DNA of 64,000 bases. It comes from Euryodendron excelsum. Its lineage: Eukaryota; Streptophyta; Magnoliopsida; Ericales; Pentaphylacaceae. Positions 45,406 to 56,341 of this stretch are shown piece after piece. Position 1 is the stretch's first letter. Each line of letters starts with the position of its first letter. The stretch lies in assembly GCA_033060915.1 (NCBI GenBank), contig CM065384.1, positions 29,362,501-29,426,500 of the forward strand. Reading direction: 5' to 3'. The position numbers were made by a program, and so were the translations under genes. The notes beneath the pieces were generated by a model that had not been told where the DNA came from, made no database searches, and saw only the letters and a program-made list of their open reading frames with translations.

Positions 45406-46150
45406 CTAACCATTGAACTTCTCGTTTGTGATCCAATCTAGGCGCTCCACCATTTCACACGTTAAGTAATTCTCAAAGTCCCCAACCGAACCTTTCTGGA
45501 AGAACTCGCTATTATTGTCGACAAGTTGAGCTGTAAAGCGTTTCACCCTGAACTTATTCACTTCCAAATTGCTCAAATTCAATAAACTACAAAGTTCAAG
45601 TATTGCTTGCACCACCCCTTCTTTCTCTTACTCCATTGTGAAGGGTTGGCCCATGAACCGGCCAATCTCTTAAATTGAACCGAGGGCTCTCTCTTCATAT
45701 CCTCATACTTGAGGAACAATAATATGTTAGGTGATTCAAGGCCTGCCTTCCAATATCCCAATAAATGATCCCAAAAGGGTCCATAGTGTGAAACCCCCTT
45801 AGGCCCCCTCATAAAACAACTTAAATGCTTCTCCTAGTGAAAGGGGTGGCAGTGGGATAGTTTTGAAAAATAAAAGTATCCAAAGAAGGGGAAACAATCA
45901 TGGGGACCTGTGTTGAGCAAAGGGTGGGTCGAGAGATCGTTGTAACTGGATCGATTCATGGTGGCAAAGATAAGGGCTCAAAGCCATGTCGTGCCCTATT
46001 TTGTGAAGGTGGCCAAGAAAATGTAGGATGGTTCTACCCTAAAATGGTTTTGCAGCAACAAAACTCCTTTTAGGGCAGATGTAGGGGTTAACCAGTAGCC
46101 TTGGTACTGGATGAGATGTTCACTCATCCAGCCTTTCCCTTTGGGAAGGG
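45406..46150 (-). pseudogene. cytosolic sulfotransferase (SOT) pseudogene
   Basis: On the minus strand, translated pieces follow plant PAPS-dependent sulfotransferases: LP-EKGW at the N-terminus near 46150-46130, HFRVEPSYIFLATFTK then stop then GTTWL (the 5'-phosphosulfate loop, normally YPKSGTTWL) near 46010-45990, NTGPHDCFPFF near 45910, then GVSHYGPFWDHLLGYWKAGL (45790-45740), LFLKYEDMKREP (about 45710-45680), and the C-terminal GSVGDFENYLT with ERLDWI (about 45495-45430). The family makes sulfate esters of flavonols, glucosinolates or hormones in the cytosol. This copy has in-frame stops, frame shifts near 45640, and lacks the middle third, including the 3'-phosphate-binding region, so it is dead. 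Confidence 0.85.
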
Positions 46151-46340
46151 TTTAGAGCAACTCTCTATACTTTTGGTAGGTTTTATCATATTCTTCATTC
46201 TTGGTTTTTGGTAGGTTTTGCTGTTAAGAAGCAAGGGAACCTGCCATATATATATGATAAGGAGATTCTAGTTATAGGAGAGTGTCTAAGTGAATGTTGT
46301 GTGCGTTATGTGTGAGAACTCCTTTATATATACTAGCGAG
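46151..46340. other. short intergenic stretch upstream of the SOT pseudogene
   Basis: No gene is visible. It separates the pseudogene's N-terminal end from the LTR at 46341. Confidence 0.5.
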
Positions 46341-47724
46341 TGATTGTGCACCAAAAGTGCAATTATAAGATCTTAATTTGTGCTTTATTAGCTTAGTTTA
46401 AGATTGTATATGCATTTTTAATTATATTTTAGTATTAACTAAGTTTATTTTGCTTTTATAGGTTTTGAGCTTAAATTGGAATATTTCGGATGCAATTCAG
46501 GCAAAGGTTTCAAGAAGATACTGTCAAAGTACAAGCTAGTAGAGTTGTGATACAAGTTGTTGAAGCACGCAGAGGTAAAACTTTAAAAGGTCATATCTCT
46601 CAAACCAGAAGGGCTACTGGGGTTCATATTATATTGATTTCATGTAACTTTGCGAGAGAAATCCATTTATGTCTGTCAGATGACCATTCAAACGGACTTT
46701 AAACAGATTTCGAACTCACTTTGAACGATACTGTTCACATTTAGTATTGTTCATGCGTTTGAACGCAACACCAATTTTCTAACTTTTGCAGGATATTTAA
46801 GGTAGATTGGGCCTAGTTCAAGGGAGCTTTTTCTTTTACGAGTTTTAGGGTTTCTTAAAGAGTTTTAAGAGTAGATTAGAGTAGAACTTTATAGTTTTTC
46901 TATAATTTTTGAATTTCATAGTTTTTCAGTTCTTGTAATTAAATTCAGTCTTTTAATATTTATTTTGCATATTTATATGTCTTTGAGTAGCTAGTTTTCG
47001 TCTTTGAGTAGCTAGTTTCCATCTTAGAATCAATTGTGAAGATTAATTGAAGATCTTAGATGAACAATAGAGGTAAATTAGATTTCAATGTTTAAATCTT
47101 CTTTTTCTTAATTCTTTGGGACCAACCCTAGATTTTTATAAAAAATGTAGACATTTGATTATGTTTGGTAATACTTATGCATGAATCTATATTCAGTATA
47201 TGTACTACACGCATCGATAGTATGTATTTTTTATTCTAAGACTGATTCAATCTGTAGTAGATATTTAAGAAAACCTAAATATTTTATTATACTTGGCAAC
47301 AAGTCGGTGCTATGCATCTTTGATTCTAAACCTGATTTATTCTACGCTTGATTGTTAAAGAATAGTTATTTTTATCGCTAAATCTTTTAAATCAAAGACT
47401 CACGACATAGTTAATGATTTGAATTATCAAAAACCTCTATTAGAATTTCGGGTGAAGCAATTAATTGGATCAATTGGTTTCAGGATTTGCTTTGATTAAC
47501 TTAAAATCATTTTCATAGTTTAGCTTAGAAAAATCAAACTATTTCTCAACATTATTTTCTTTTTATTTTATTGGAGTGCTTTCCTGAGATTTTTGACTCA
47601 CAATGAGTTTCTCTATATGCGCTAACCCTCTTCCCTGTAGATCGATCTCAGATTTTACCGAATATTATTACTGCATCATAACCGTACACTAGCAGATATT
47701 AATCGCACTATTTTGGAGTGATCA
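46341..47724 (+). mobile_element. probable solo LTR, Athila-type family, plus strand
   Basis: It starts TGATTGTGCACCAAAAGTGC and ends TTTTGGAGTGATCA, matching both ends of the 43250-44483 LTR. The start again forms a hairpin (TTGTGCAC against GTGCAATTA). It carries TTCAAACGG/GTTTGAACG words and ACTGTTCAC words at 46685-46765. No primer site follows at 47725, and flanking pentamers are GCGAG and GCAGG, so the target duplication is not exact. It lies about 190 bp upstream of the SOT pseudogene. Confidence 0.7.
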
Positions 47725-50700
47725 GCAGGCGTTCACACATGATGTATGTGCAATTTTAATTGCTGTTGTGAACAATTGATGGTCATCGTAATCTCTTGAA
47801 TCACCAGAGTTGAAGACGTTATCTATGTCAACAAGTGAATATGATGATGTAATCTAGAATTTATAAATAACTGAAGCAATTATCAAGATAACTACGTTGA
47901 GTGATTGGGTTTTTTGTAAACTAATTAAAAAAGTAAAAAATAAATAAATTAAATAAGACAATTTGGGAAAGAAAGGTCATGTTGCATGATACAATTTCAA
48001 AGACACTAATTGGTGTTCTCCTTTTATATATTAAAATAGATGTATATATATAGTAGTGTGTTAGAAAGAAAATGTTTTGTTGTTTCAAAAAATTATTGTC
48101 CTCAAAATAGAACCTCACAAAGTTGTGAGACCAAAATGCATGAAATGAATGAACAATCAATCTGCTCTATAATTTTTCGATTCTGTTACTATGTACTAGC
48201 AGTGAACCCGTACTATGCACGGACTACAAATACAAAATCATAGGTCAATTTTTCAAATAATTTTTTTATAAACAAAGAGTTTTATAGGATCGTGTATTTA
48301 AAATATGATATTAACCGATACAACATTTATAGGATAATTTTTATCTTGAAGTTTATTTAGACTAAACATGTTAATAGTATTTTCTCTACTATAACAACCA
48401 TAAAGAGAAAAAATATAAAAAAAAAACATTTATGTATTAATTATTAAGTTACACTATTAATATATATTTGTTTATTAGAAATAAATACATTGATTAAATT
48501 TCGACATTAAGTTTATTGCATTATACTTAGGATTAAAAAGAAATAAATATAAATTATAAAAAAATATATGAATATATGTCTGATATCTATCAAGAAATAT
48601 TCATTCAAATTAATAAAACAGTATTATTACACTTTATCTTTTGAGAAAATATTAATTAATAGTGAAAGAAAATTAGTTGAATTTTCATAAGTTAATTAAA
48701 AACATAGGTAAATCTCTTAATTCCATACATGAATAATGTTTGTCTATAAAACTAGTTAATAAAAAGTTAGTATTCTTTATGTGTGTCAAATTTTGCACTT
48801 AAATTTGTTTCATTTTTTGGATAATTATTTAAAAATTAAGCTCTTGTGCAAAAGGTTGTCAATAAGAAACAAAAATAATTTGTCATATCGTAGAGATATT
48901 ATGAGACCAAGAATTATTGGCCACAAAATACATATCATGATATGGTGACTGTCTATGATGTCTTTGCCACTCTTTTGTGATACTTTAGAGACATTACGAG
49001 GCCAAGAGTTATTGGCCACAAAATATGTATCCTGATATGGTGATGCTGTGGAAGACTGGAAGCATATTACACTTGTAGTAATCAGGAAATTTTCTTTGAA
49101 GGGAAAACTGAAAGAAAACCGTTTCAGAAACTTTAATACACTTTAGAAAAACTTATCGCAAAACAATTGGAAAATGCTAAGAAAACTTATTAAAAACGCA
49201 CATCTCTTAGTTTCTACTTTTTGTTCATATTCCCAAGCTTTTTTTTTCAAAAATATATATAACTGTTCTGAAAAGTTTAACTAAATATTATTTATTATTA
49301 GTGATTTAATTGAACATAAAAGTATTTTAATATTTTATATTATTATTTTTATGTTCCTTAATAAATTTTCTTATATATTTATTTATTCTTATATCCTTTA
49401 GTGTTTATTTTTTTTCATAATATCTTTAGACCATGTTACCCATTTCTCGTATCATTTTTTATTTTAGATTTTCATATTGGTAACTATGCTTGCAAAGTGT
49501 TTTGTAGAAAGAGCTTTCTATAATATTTTGTATAAACAGCACTTTGCAGCAACTCATTTCTTAGTGTCTTTTTCTATTACCATGTTACTGGCAGTAATGA
49601 TATACAACTAAAAATTGTATATAAAATTTTCATATAGAATGATGTGATTGAATTAAAATCATTCACGTTAAAACAAAACATCTATCACGATAACTCTTAA
49701 TCATATCGTCACAACATCATTTAGGTGAGATTTTCTAAACAAATTTTTCTGGAAGAATGGTATTTAGCTTTTACTAATTTACCAAAACCAAAATATAAAT
49801 TATCACAAATGGTAAAGTGGTCAATCAAAATTACTAACGACTCAAAATATTATAAAGGTCTTGTTAACGTGTGCCCTAAAAATACATGTTAAGTATACTT
49901 TATCTAATTATATAAGGTGTTACAAATTGTATGAAAATTGTGAAAGACATCATGCATTTGTCTATAATTAAGAACCCAACACAATTTCTGTTTGTCTTAT
50001 AACTCCTTCACATATATATATATATATATATGTCTAGTAGGTTTAAGAAAGAAATTGTTTCACATCTTCTTGGAAATGCACTAGTGTTCCAAGATTCAGT
50101 CAGACATTTGTTGCGATTTGTTTAATTTGAACACACAGCTTATATTTTTGGGGCTTGGAGACACATAACACAAATTTCAGCCTAACCTTTTTCTCATGTT
50201 ACAATTTCTCTTTTATCACAAACTCCTTTTTAAGGAACGATTTTGGAGAAGTAGAATTACTACTTTATTTTGGCGTTTTGGAAGTAAACAACAAAATCAA
50301 AAAAACTACATCCTCACTTGGGATATTTGATGTTTCAATCATGTCTCCTGTACTTAACTTGGTTTGGAGGGTCTTTCATTATTATGAAAGGTGGCTTTTC
50401 CTTTTTTAAAGAGGCTTACTCAAAGCGTGCACAATTTGACTTTACTCCTTACCGCTGAACTAAAAAACACAAAAAAGAAATTGAAGGTAGATGTGGTTGG
50501 CTAGTGTTGTCTATGGGTTATGCGATGCTGGGTGAGAGTCTCTAGTATGCACTCTCAGCTAGCCAGAATGTCATTTAGCATTGGAATCTAGCTACATATT
50601 GTAGGTTTCATCAGTGAGCTCACGTGCCCCCCTGGCCAACTTTTGCGTTTCAGGTCTTCTATATGTGTTGTCACTTTCTGGTTTATCGTCTTGGTTGTTC

Positions 50701-51640
50701 TTAGGTTGGCTGTCAATATCTTCTTCCTCGCAGCTCAAAGAGAGGAAAAAACGGTTACTATAAATCAAATTCGACACAAACTCTTGTAAATTTACCTAGC
50801 CATGGCAGTTACGATGTCTACTTTGAGTGGTTTTTCAATACTTTAGGTGGATAATGATATAAAAACAAACAAAAAAAAATTCTTACAGAATTTGTCATCA
50901 AAATAGTATAGTTAAATAAAGTTATTTGTTTAAAAACAAAATATCTATTATAGTGGTTTTTATTTATGAAAATGTCACTGTCACAACGTTATAATAGAAT
51001 TTTTTATACAAATTTTTTAAAAAAATAACATTTTTCATTTTAGCCATGGGATAGGGTACTTCGTCTTCGTAGTATTCTATCGGAAACAGGAAAACCAACC
51101 TAAACGGCAGTAGCGGTTTCCGTTGCTTCGATGCCTCGAAATCGAGTTGCCAATTCCCATCTTCTGATTGTCTGGTAATGGTCCCTTATCACCGATGTAC
51201 TACCCTTTGACAATCTTCTATTTCTTAAAGTTTGAATAGAAAATAGTTTTCTCTAAGATCGATCGCATTAAATTGTCTTGAATTAAATCACATAATCCTT
51301 TTAATTTGGTAGACGAATTGCGCTTCAGCTTTTGACCTGGCAAACTGAAAACTAATTCATGTTAAATTTGCAAACTCAAATAGTTAAATCCTTGACTTTT
51401 AATTTGAACCAATAGTAAGTTGTTACATGTATTGTTATAATATTAAAATATACAATAACACGCCTTTTATTAAAATTTTCTATAAAATTTTTTGTAATTT
51501 ATTAAAAAATTGCTATTGTTTTTTTTATTTATTTTAATAATAAAAATTGAGGTACTTTTTGAAAAAATTGATGCATACAAAAATTAAAAATTATTTTAAA
51601 AATATATATTTGTCTATTCATTCATATTTAAATATGTCGC
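47725..51640. other. AT-rich intergenic DNA, no gene
   Basis: No coding frame has a recognisable domain. It contains a two-copy 95-bp tandem repeat (48893-49045), a TA microsatellite near 50015-50032, an imperfect inverted repeat TTAACGTGT..ACATGTTAA near 49866-49893, and a CTATTATAG..CTATTATAA-like pair near 50943-50997. These may be ends of small DNA transposons but none is well delimited. Confidence 0.5.
48893..49045 (+). repeat. 95-bp tandem duplication
   Basis: GAGATATTATGAGACCAAGA at 48893 recurs as GAGACATTACGAGGCCAAGA at 48988; both continue with TATTGGCCACAAAATA and GATATGGTGA. The copies differ at several bases, so it is not recent. Confidence 0.8.
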
Positions 51641-52376
51641 GCTCTTGGGTTTGGGCAGACTTTTGGGCGAGCCTGTAGGCCTAAGTAATTTTTTTTCATT
51701 TTACATTTTTTTAAATAATAATTCGATTATTCAAGTTTAATGTTATTTATCAAAAATGATTTAAACTTTGGCATTATCTCTTTAAATAATGATATAAAGT
51801 TTTAAGTAAATGTGGAAACAAAAAATGATTTAAATTTTGAAACTATTTATTTAAATAATGAGTTAAACTTTAAAGTAAAGTTGAAAAAAATGATTTAAAC
51901 ATTGATAGTATTTTTTTAAAATAATGATTTAAACTTAAAAGTAAAGTTAAAAAAGGATTTGAACTTTGAAACTATTTTTTTAAATAATGATTTAAACTTT
52001 TAAACTATTTTTTAAATGATGATTTCAACTTTAAAGTAAAGTTGAAAAAATTATTTGAACATTTAAACTGTTTTTGTTTTTAAAATAATGATTAACTTTA
52101 TAATACAATGCTATAACTGAACTTGTCATGATTAATACCAAAGCTTCTCTAGGCTGGGCTGCATAGGCCTCTTAGGAGGGCTACTGGCCAGGCTTGGGGC
52201 CTGGCTGAGCTTCCAAATGCTCCACCCAAGCCCACCCACAAGGGTGTCTGGCTTGGGCCTATTCGGGCTTAGTTCGGGCTCTGACCGGACTTAAGCCACT
52301 GATGAATTTCGGGCCCAAGCCCGAAATCGAGTCACCAATGGATTTCGGGCCCTGTTTACATCCTTATAGTTTAATA
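51640..52376. mobile_element. hAT-like non-autonomous transposon relic
   Basis: The right end reads GGATTTCGGGCCCTGTTTACATCC, on the other strand GGATGTAAACAGGGCCC, the usual terminal style of plant hAT elements, preceded by many GGGCTTGGGCC / TTTCGGGCC subterminal words (52150-52360). The left end (51640-51700) also has TGGGTTTGGGC and GGGCGAGCCTGTAGGCC words but no clean terminal repeat. There is no transposase. The core is an AT-rich tandem repeat. Confidence 0.5.
51757..52100 (+). repeat. ~66-bp AT-rich tandem repeat in the hAT-like core
   Basis: The pattern AAAAATGATTTAAACTTTG, then CTATTTTTTTAAATAATG, then TTTAAACTTTAAAGTAAAGT recurs about five times with drift and one or two partial units. 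Confidence 0.65.
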
Positions 52377-54560
52377 GATCTTACTTATGCTAAAAAAGTA
52401 TTCCATACTTTTATCACACACATCAAATTACATTAGCTTATTTGATTTAGGCTCTTTTCCTAGACATTTATAGAAAGGAAAAATGAATTGATAAATATGA
52501 AAAAGTATGAGTTGTACTTGGTTTTCTTAGGAGAGTATCAACTCATATTAATAACTTAAGGAAAGGGAAAAGGCAGGGAGTGGAATCTACTCATGCATGT
52601 CTAGTTTCATAATTCAAATTTAAGAAAGTGACCGTACCATGGCAAATGACAGTTGGATAATCAAGCTACCACTTGAATTTCATTTTGTTTTAATACATAG
52701 ACTGTCATTAACAATTTCAATTAGTCACAATATATTAATAGTATTTGTAAAATATATCAGTAGCATTTATTTTCTTATAAGGTGTCTACTTCTTCAACCG
52801 CTAATCCCTCGAGTTCATTCAAGGCCACCATCCGCAAGAATAATGTATACTTCATGTATTTGCATAAATGACGGTTAGTCATAGGAGAGCGCGGGAAAGA
52901 ATCGAACTTAAGACCTCTTGCTTAGCATCAAAGCCAACCGATCATTTTGCATTCTTTTGGAAACCTTTTGACAATGATCATTTTATTTCAAATCTTTTCT
53001 CAAAAAAAAAAAATGAAGAAGAAGAAATTTCCTTCCAATTTCTATACTCTAATTTTTCTTTTTTTTTTTCTTTTTGGAGGTATTATTTATTTGAAGTTTC
53101 GTTTCCTATAGACATTTAATGAACAGAAGTAAATTATATACCTTTGTTATTCTTTTTGCCAAGAATCATCTCCGTGTCTAGGAATGTTGATAGCTTGGTG
53201 TTTCTTTAATGTTCTGTGCTTATATTGTCATCTAGCGCCTACTAGTTAGAAAGTAACTATTGTGTATGTTTCTACTGTTCTCTGGATCTGCTAATACTGG
53301 ATTTTAGGGTTTGCTGTTTGTCATGGTAGCTCATGTTTTCTGGTTAGTGATATAGCAGTCTAAAGTTTCTGTTTGGTATTGGTGATTGAGGGAATGGCCC
53401 TCAGCTATATAGGGCTTTCTTCGAGTTTGACGGGTTTTTACCCTTGAGGGCTCTGTAATTTTGTTTATTCGATTAATTAATGTTATGTTTTGGATTCCGA
53501 ATTTATCAAGGAAAAAGAAAAAGAAAAGAAAAGTGAGAGAAAAAAGAGAAAAAAATGAAGGATTCTAAATTATTGTCTATTTTTCTTTTTATGTTTTTTC
53601 ATCTTCCAATTTCTCTTACAATCAAACATAAAATGTAATTTCACAACATTTTCATTCAACAAATACGAGATTCAAACACAGCGTTAAGTTTTTTTTTTTT
53701 TTGCTTCTTACGAGAGAGAGTACTCTGGATTTTCTTGCATGAGCAAACACTTACTCATATGAGGGAAAGGAACATGAAAAGAAATAAAATTACATGCACA
53801 ATATATTATTATTTTATTTTTTCTGGATTAACCAAATAAAAAAGATTTTTTTTTTTTTTTTTTTTGCACACAAATATCAATCTTTTTTCATTTTTCTAAG
53901 CTCCAACCCAATAAGAGAAGGGAAAAAGAAATAACATTCTTTCCCTTCATTTTCTTTTTCTATCATTGGCCTATTTCTTTTCTTTTTTTTTTCTTTTTTT
54001 TCCCCCACAAATTCAAGAACCAAATATAACATTGATGTCCCGAGAATTGTGTTGGATAGTAACAAGGATTAATATAGAATGCTGGATTGTGGGTGGACTA
54101 TTGACACATGAGTTAATCTCTACAAGTCCAGGATTACCAGTGATTTTGACTTTGGAATTAATTCAGCTACTTGAGTAAAGGAATTCTGTGATTCTGCACT
54201 GCAATTTAGCAATCAAGTTTTCGAAACATGAATAACCAGGCAACAGCAAGTCTCTTTTTGATGTGCAGATGATATTAATATACATATATACATATATATA
54301 CGTATGCATATATGCATATATATATATATATATATATAAGTAAAATATAGCAGCAGAGAACAAAGAACTAGAAAGAAGAGAAAGAAGATAACATAGTATG
54401 TGGGTTCAACTACATTGTAATTTCAAAAGAGCTGAGAGCTTACTACAAGAATTGCTACAGAGAAACAATTCTACAACTTGCAGAAGAGGATAAAGAAAAC
54501 CCCCATCAGCAAAAAATTGAATCCCCCAAACAAATTTACCTGATACAATGTTGCTTTCTA
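52377..54560. other. intergenic DNA with minor repeats
   Basis: There is no supported gene. 53160-53530 looks like the 3' end of a LINE or retrocopy on plus (GGGTTTTTACCCTTGAGG, then CTCTGTAATTTTGTTTATT, then A-rich AAGGAAAAAGAAAAAG). Poly-T runs occur at 53688-53702 and 53847-53866, and a TA-rich microsatellite at 54272-54337. 52765-52950 is the second copy of the repeat at 45010-45215. Confidence 0.4.
54272..54337. repeat. TA-rich microsatellite
   Basis: A run of ATATAC/TATGCATA/TATATA words lies about 550 bp past the stop codon of the GAUT11-like gene. Confidence 0.85.
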
Positions 54561-54886
54561 GTGTATAAGAATCAAATTTTCATTTTCACGGTATCAAAAT
54601 GAAAATAATGATTAAAAAAAAGGATAGGAAAACTCCTAACAAGGCCAAAATTTTCTATATTTGACTCTATAATAATGCAGTTACAATTCGGAGAGTTGAA
54701 AATATTGAGACTGACATGAAGAGTGACAGCCGCATTTTTCCAACCTACTAGACACAAAGGAGGTCGAACCCACATTAACAAGTACACGTGGGGCCACTTA
54801 CACATGTCTAGCATGTAAGAAAATGTGGTGAGAAAAGGCAGTAGCACTTTTGTTGTATGAAATTACCCATGACTAAATATGAAATT

Positions 54887-56341
54887 TCAAGTTGTGACAC
54901 ACTCTAGGAGATATGGGTGGCTCTGATTGACGTACCGTTCCCATAGAGGCTTATATCTGCCAACAGCTAACTTCAGCCATGGTTTCAAGTTTCCATTGAA
55001 GTGAATGACAGCTGCACTCTCAATCAGACGGTTATCAATATTGAGGTCATAACCCAATCCTAACACATGCCATCGCCGATCAAGTGGCTCTGTCAATCCA
55101 TAAAAGGCTAACAGGCCCGGAGGAAGTGTGCCCAGCTTCCAGAGTGACCTATCCACATTCTGCTGCTGCCAGTAATGATACCGAGCAGTCACATTAACTT
55201 TCCTCCAAGCAATCAAATCAAAAACGTTCATACCAAACGCCCAACCACAAGCCTGCGGATCAAACTTCGAGCTAATGATTGGATTTGAGAAGTTGAGGTA
55301 TTTATAATAACGATGAAATGCTTCAAGACAAGTTTCAACTGCTCCATTTACATTTCCATGCAAATCCAGCAAAAAGAGAGAGGTCAGTTCCTTCTGGACA
55401 ACAACATCATCATCAAGTAAAACTACCTTCTCCAGCTGGGGATAGATCTCTGGGATGTAAAATTGAAGGTGATTCAACAAAGATATGTGCTTTGGATTCT
55501 GAAACTTTGGCTCAATTTTTGTGTCTTGGGAACCTTCAAAATAGTAGGCTCGTGAATCTGTTTCAAGTAGCTGTTTGACAACAGGAGAGTAAGAAGCATT
55601 CAACCAAGTGAAGTCTTTTATGTTCTGCACTTCTATTGTCGATTCTTTGAAATCATTGCTGAGGAACCAAGCCTGCATTGTCCCATAGTTCACTCCATTT
55701 GTCACAATGTGGAAAACAAGCTGCTTTGGATGGTCAGCATTGCACACGGTTGAGTTGATAACAACTGAAACAGCAAGCAGATTGTCTGAAAATATGCAGA
55801 AATGGTACAGATTGTTATCGACAAGACGCAGAGAGTTTCTTTCCTCATCTGCAAGCTCTTGTAAGGACTTCTTCGTAAGCCAATCAGCCATTAGTTTGAC
55901 ATGTAGGCAATGGAGATTCTTTGACAATGCTTCGGCAGCCAATTGTCCAAACACCGTACTTTGAACTGTGGCAGCCCTCGCACGCCCTTCAAGTGCTTGA
56001 ATATGGGACTTCATTGTCATCATTGTGGTTGCAATGTCATAATGGGCATCTTGGGCCTTAAAAATTAGAGATGATAGGCCTTTAATGATTGGCTCTGCTT
56101 CATCTAATGTGATGGGCTCCTCCCTCATGGCAGCCTTTGATAGCAAAAATTGGCAACTTCTGATCTTTGAACTGAGCTGCCAAGCAAGGTGGAGGTTATT
56201 GTGCTCTTTTGCAATAATAACATAAGCTTTTGCAAGTGTCATTTGTTCTGCTAATTGTCTAGCATATGAATTGGCACTTAATATTTCTTCCGTAATATTT
56301 AGACGCTCAGGGGTAATCCGTTCATTTATTGTGCTTTTATC
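54887..56341 (-). CDS. GAUT11: GAUT11-like glycosyltransferase, large 3' exon (partial)
   Basis: The encoded protein is a GT8-family galacturonosyltransferase-like enzyme. Members build pectic homogalacturonan in the Golgi by adding galacturonate from UDP-GalA. The exon starts after a clear acceptor (CTCTCTTTTGCCAG, G of exon at 56341, phase 0, encoding DKSTINERITPERLN) and runs to TGA 54889-54887, 484 residues. Visible features are a stem region (SYARQLAEQMTLAKAYVIIA, near residue 23), YHFCIFSDN, HIVTNGVNYGTMQAW, the Mn/UDP-binding VVLLDDDVVVQ with Asp 310-312, CGWAFGMNVFDL, LWKLGTLPPGLL, and HFNGNLKPWL (His near 447). From memory the closest family member is Arabidopsis GAUT11 (about 537 residues), with similarity along the whole exon. 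The N-terminal ~60 residues with the membrane anchor are missing from the window. The frame is intact, so the gene is probably functional if exon 1 exists upstream. Confidence 0.92.
   Translation of the reverse strand, partial: DKSTINERITPERLNITEEILSANSYARQLAEQMTLAKAYVIIAKEHNNLHLAWQLSSKIRSCQFLLSKAAMREEPITLDEAEPIIKGLSSLIFKAQDAHYDIATTMMTMKSHIQALEGRARAATVQSTVFGQLAAEALSKNLHCLHVKLMADWLTKKSLQELADEERNSLRLVDNNLYHFCIFSDNLLAVSVVINSTVCNADHPKQLVFHIVTNGVNYGTMQAWFLSNDFKESTIEVQNIKDFTWLNASYSPVVKQLLETDSRAYYFEGSQDTKIEPKFQNPKHISLLNHLQFYIPEIYPQLEKVVLLDDDVVVQKELTSLFLLDLHGNVNGAVETCLEAFHRYYKYLNFSNPIISSKFDPQACGWAFGMNVFDLIAWRKVNVTARYHYWQQQNVDRSLWKLGTLPPGLLAFYGLTEPLDRRWHVLGLGYDLNIDNRLIESAAVIHFNGNLKPWLKLAVGRYKPLWERYVNQSHPYLLECVTT

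Noticed and set aside
46321..47729. 5-bp target duplication for the 46341 solo LTR
   Set aside because: The flanks GCGAG and GCAGG differ at two positions, so I do not claim a duplication.
48183..48225. GTGAACCCGTACTATGCACGG segment as a transposon end
   Set aside because: It resembles short palindromic ends seen in plant repeats, but I found no partner end or target duplication.
55318..55964. Plus-strand frames over the GAUT11-like exon
   Set aside because: They are antisense shadows of the GT8 coding sequence.
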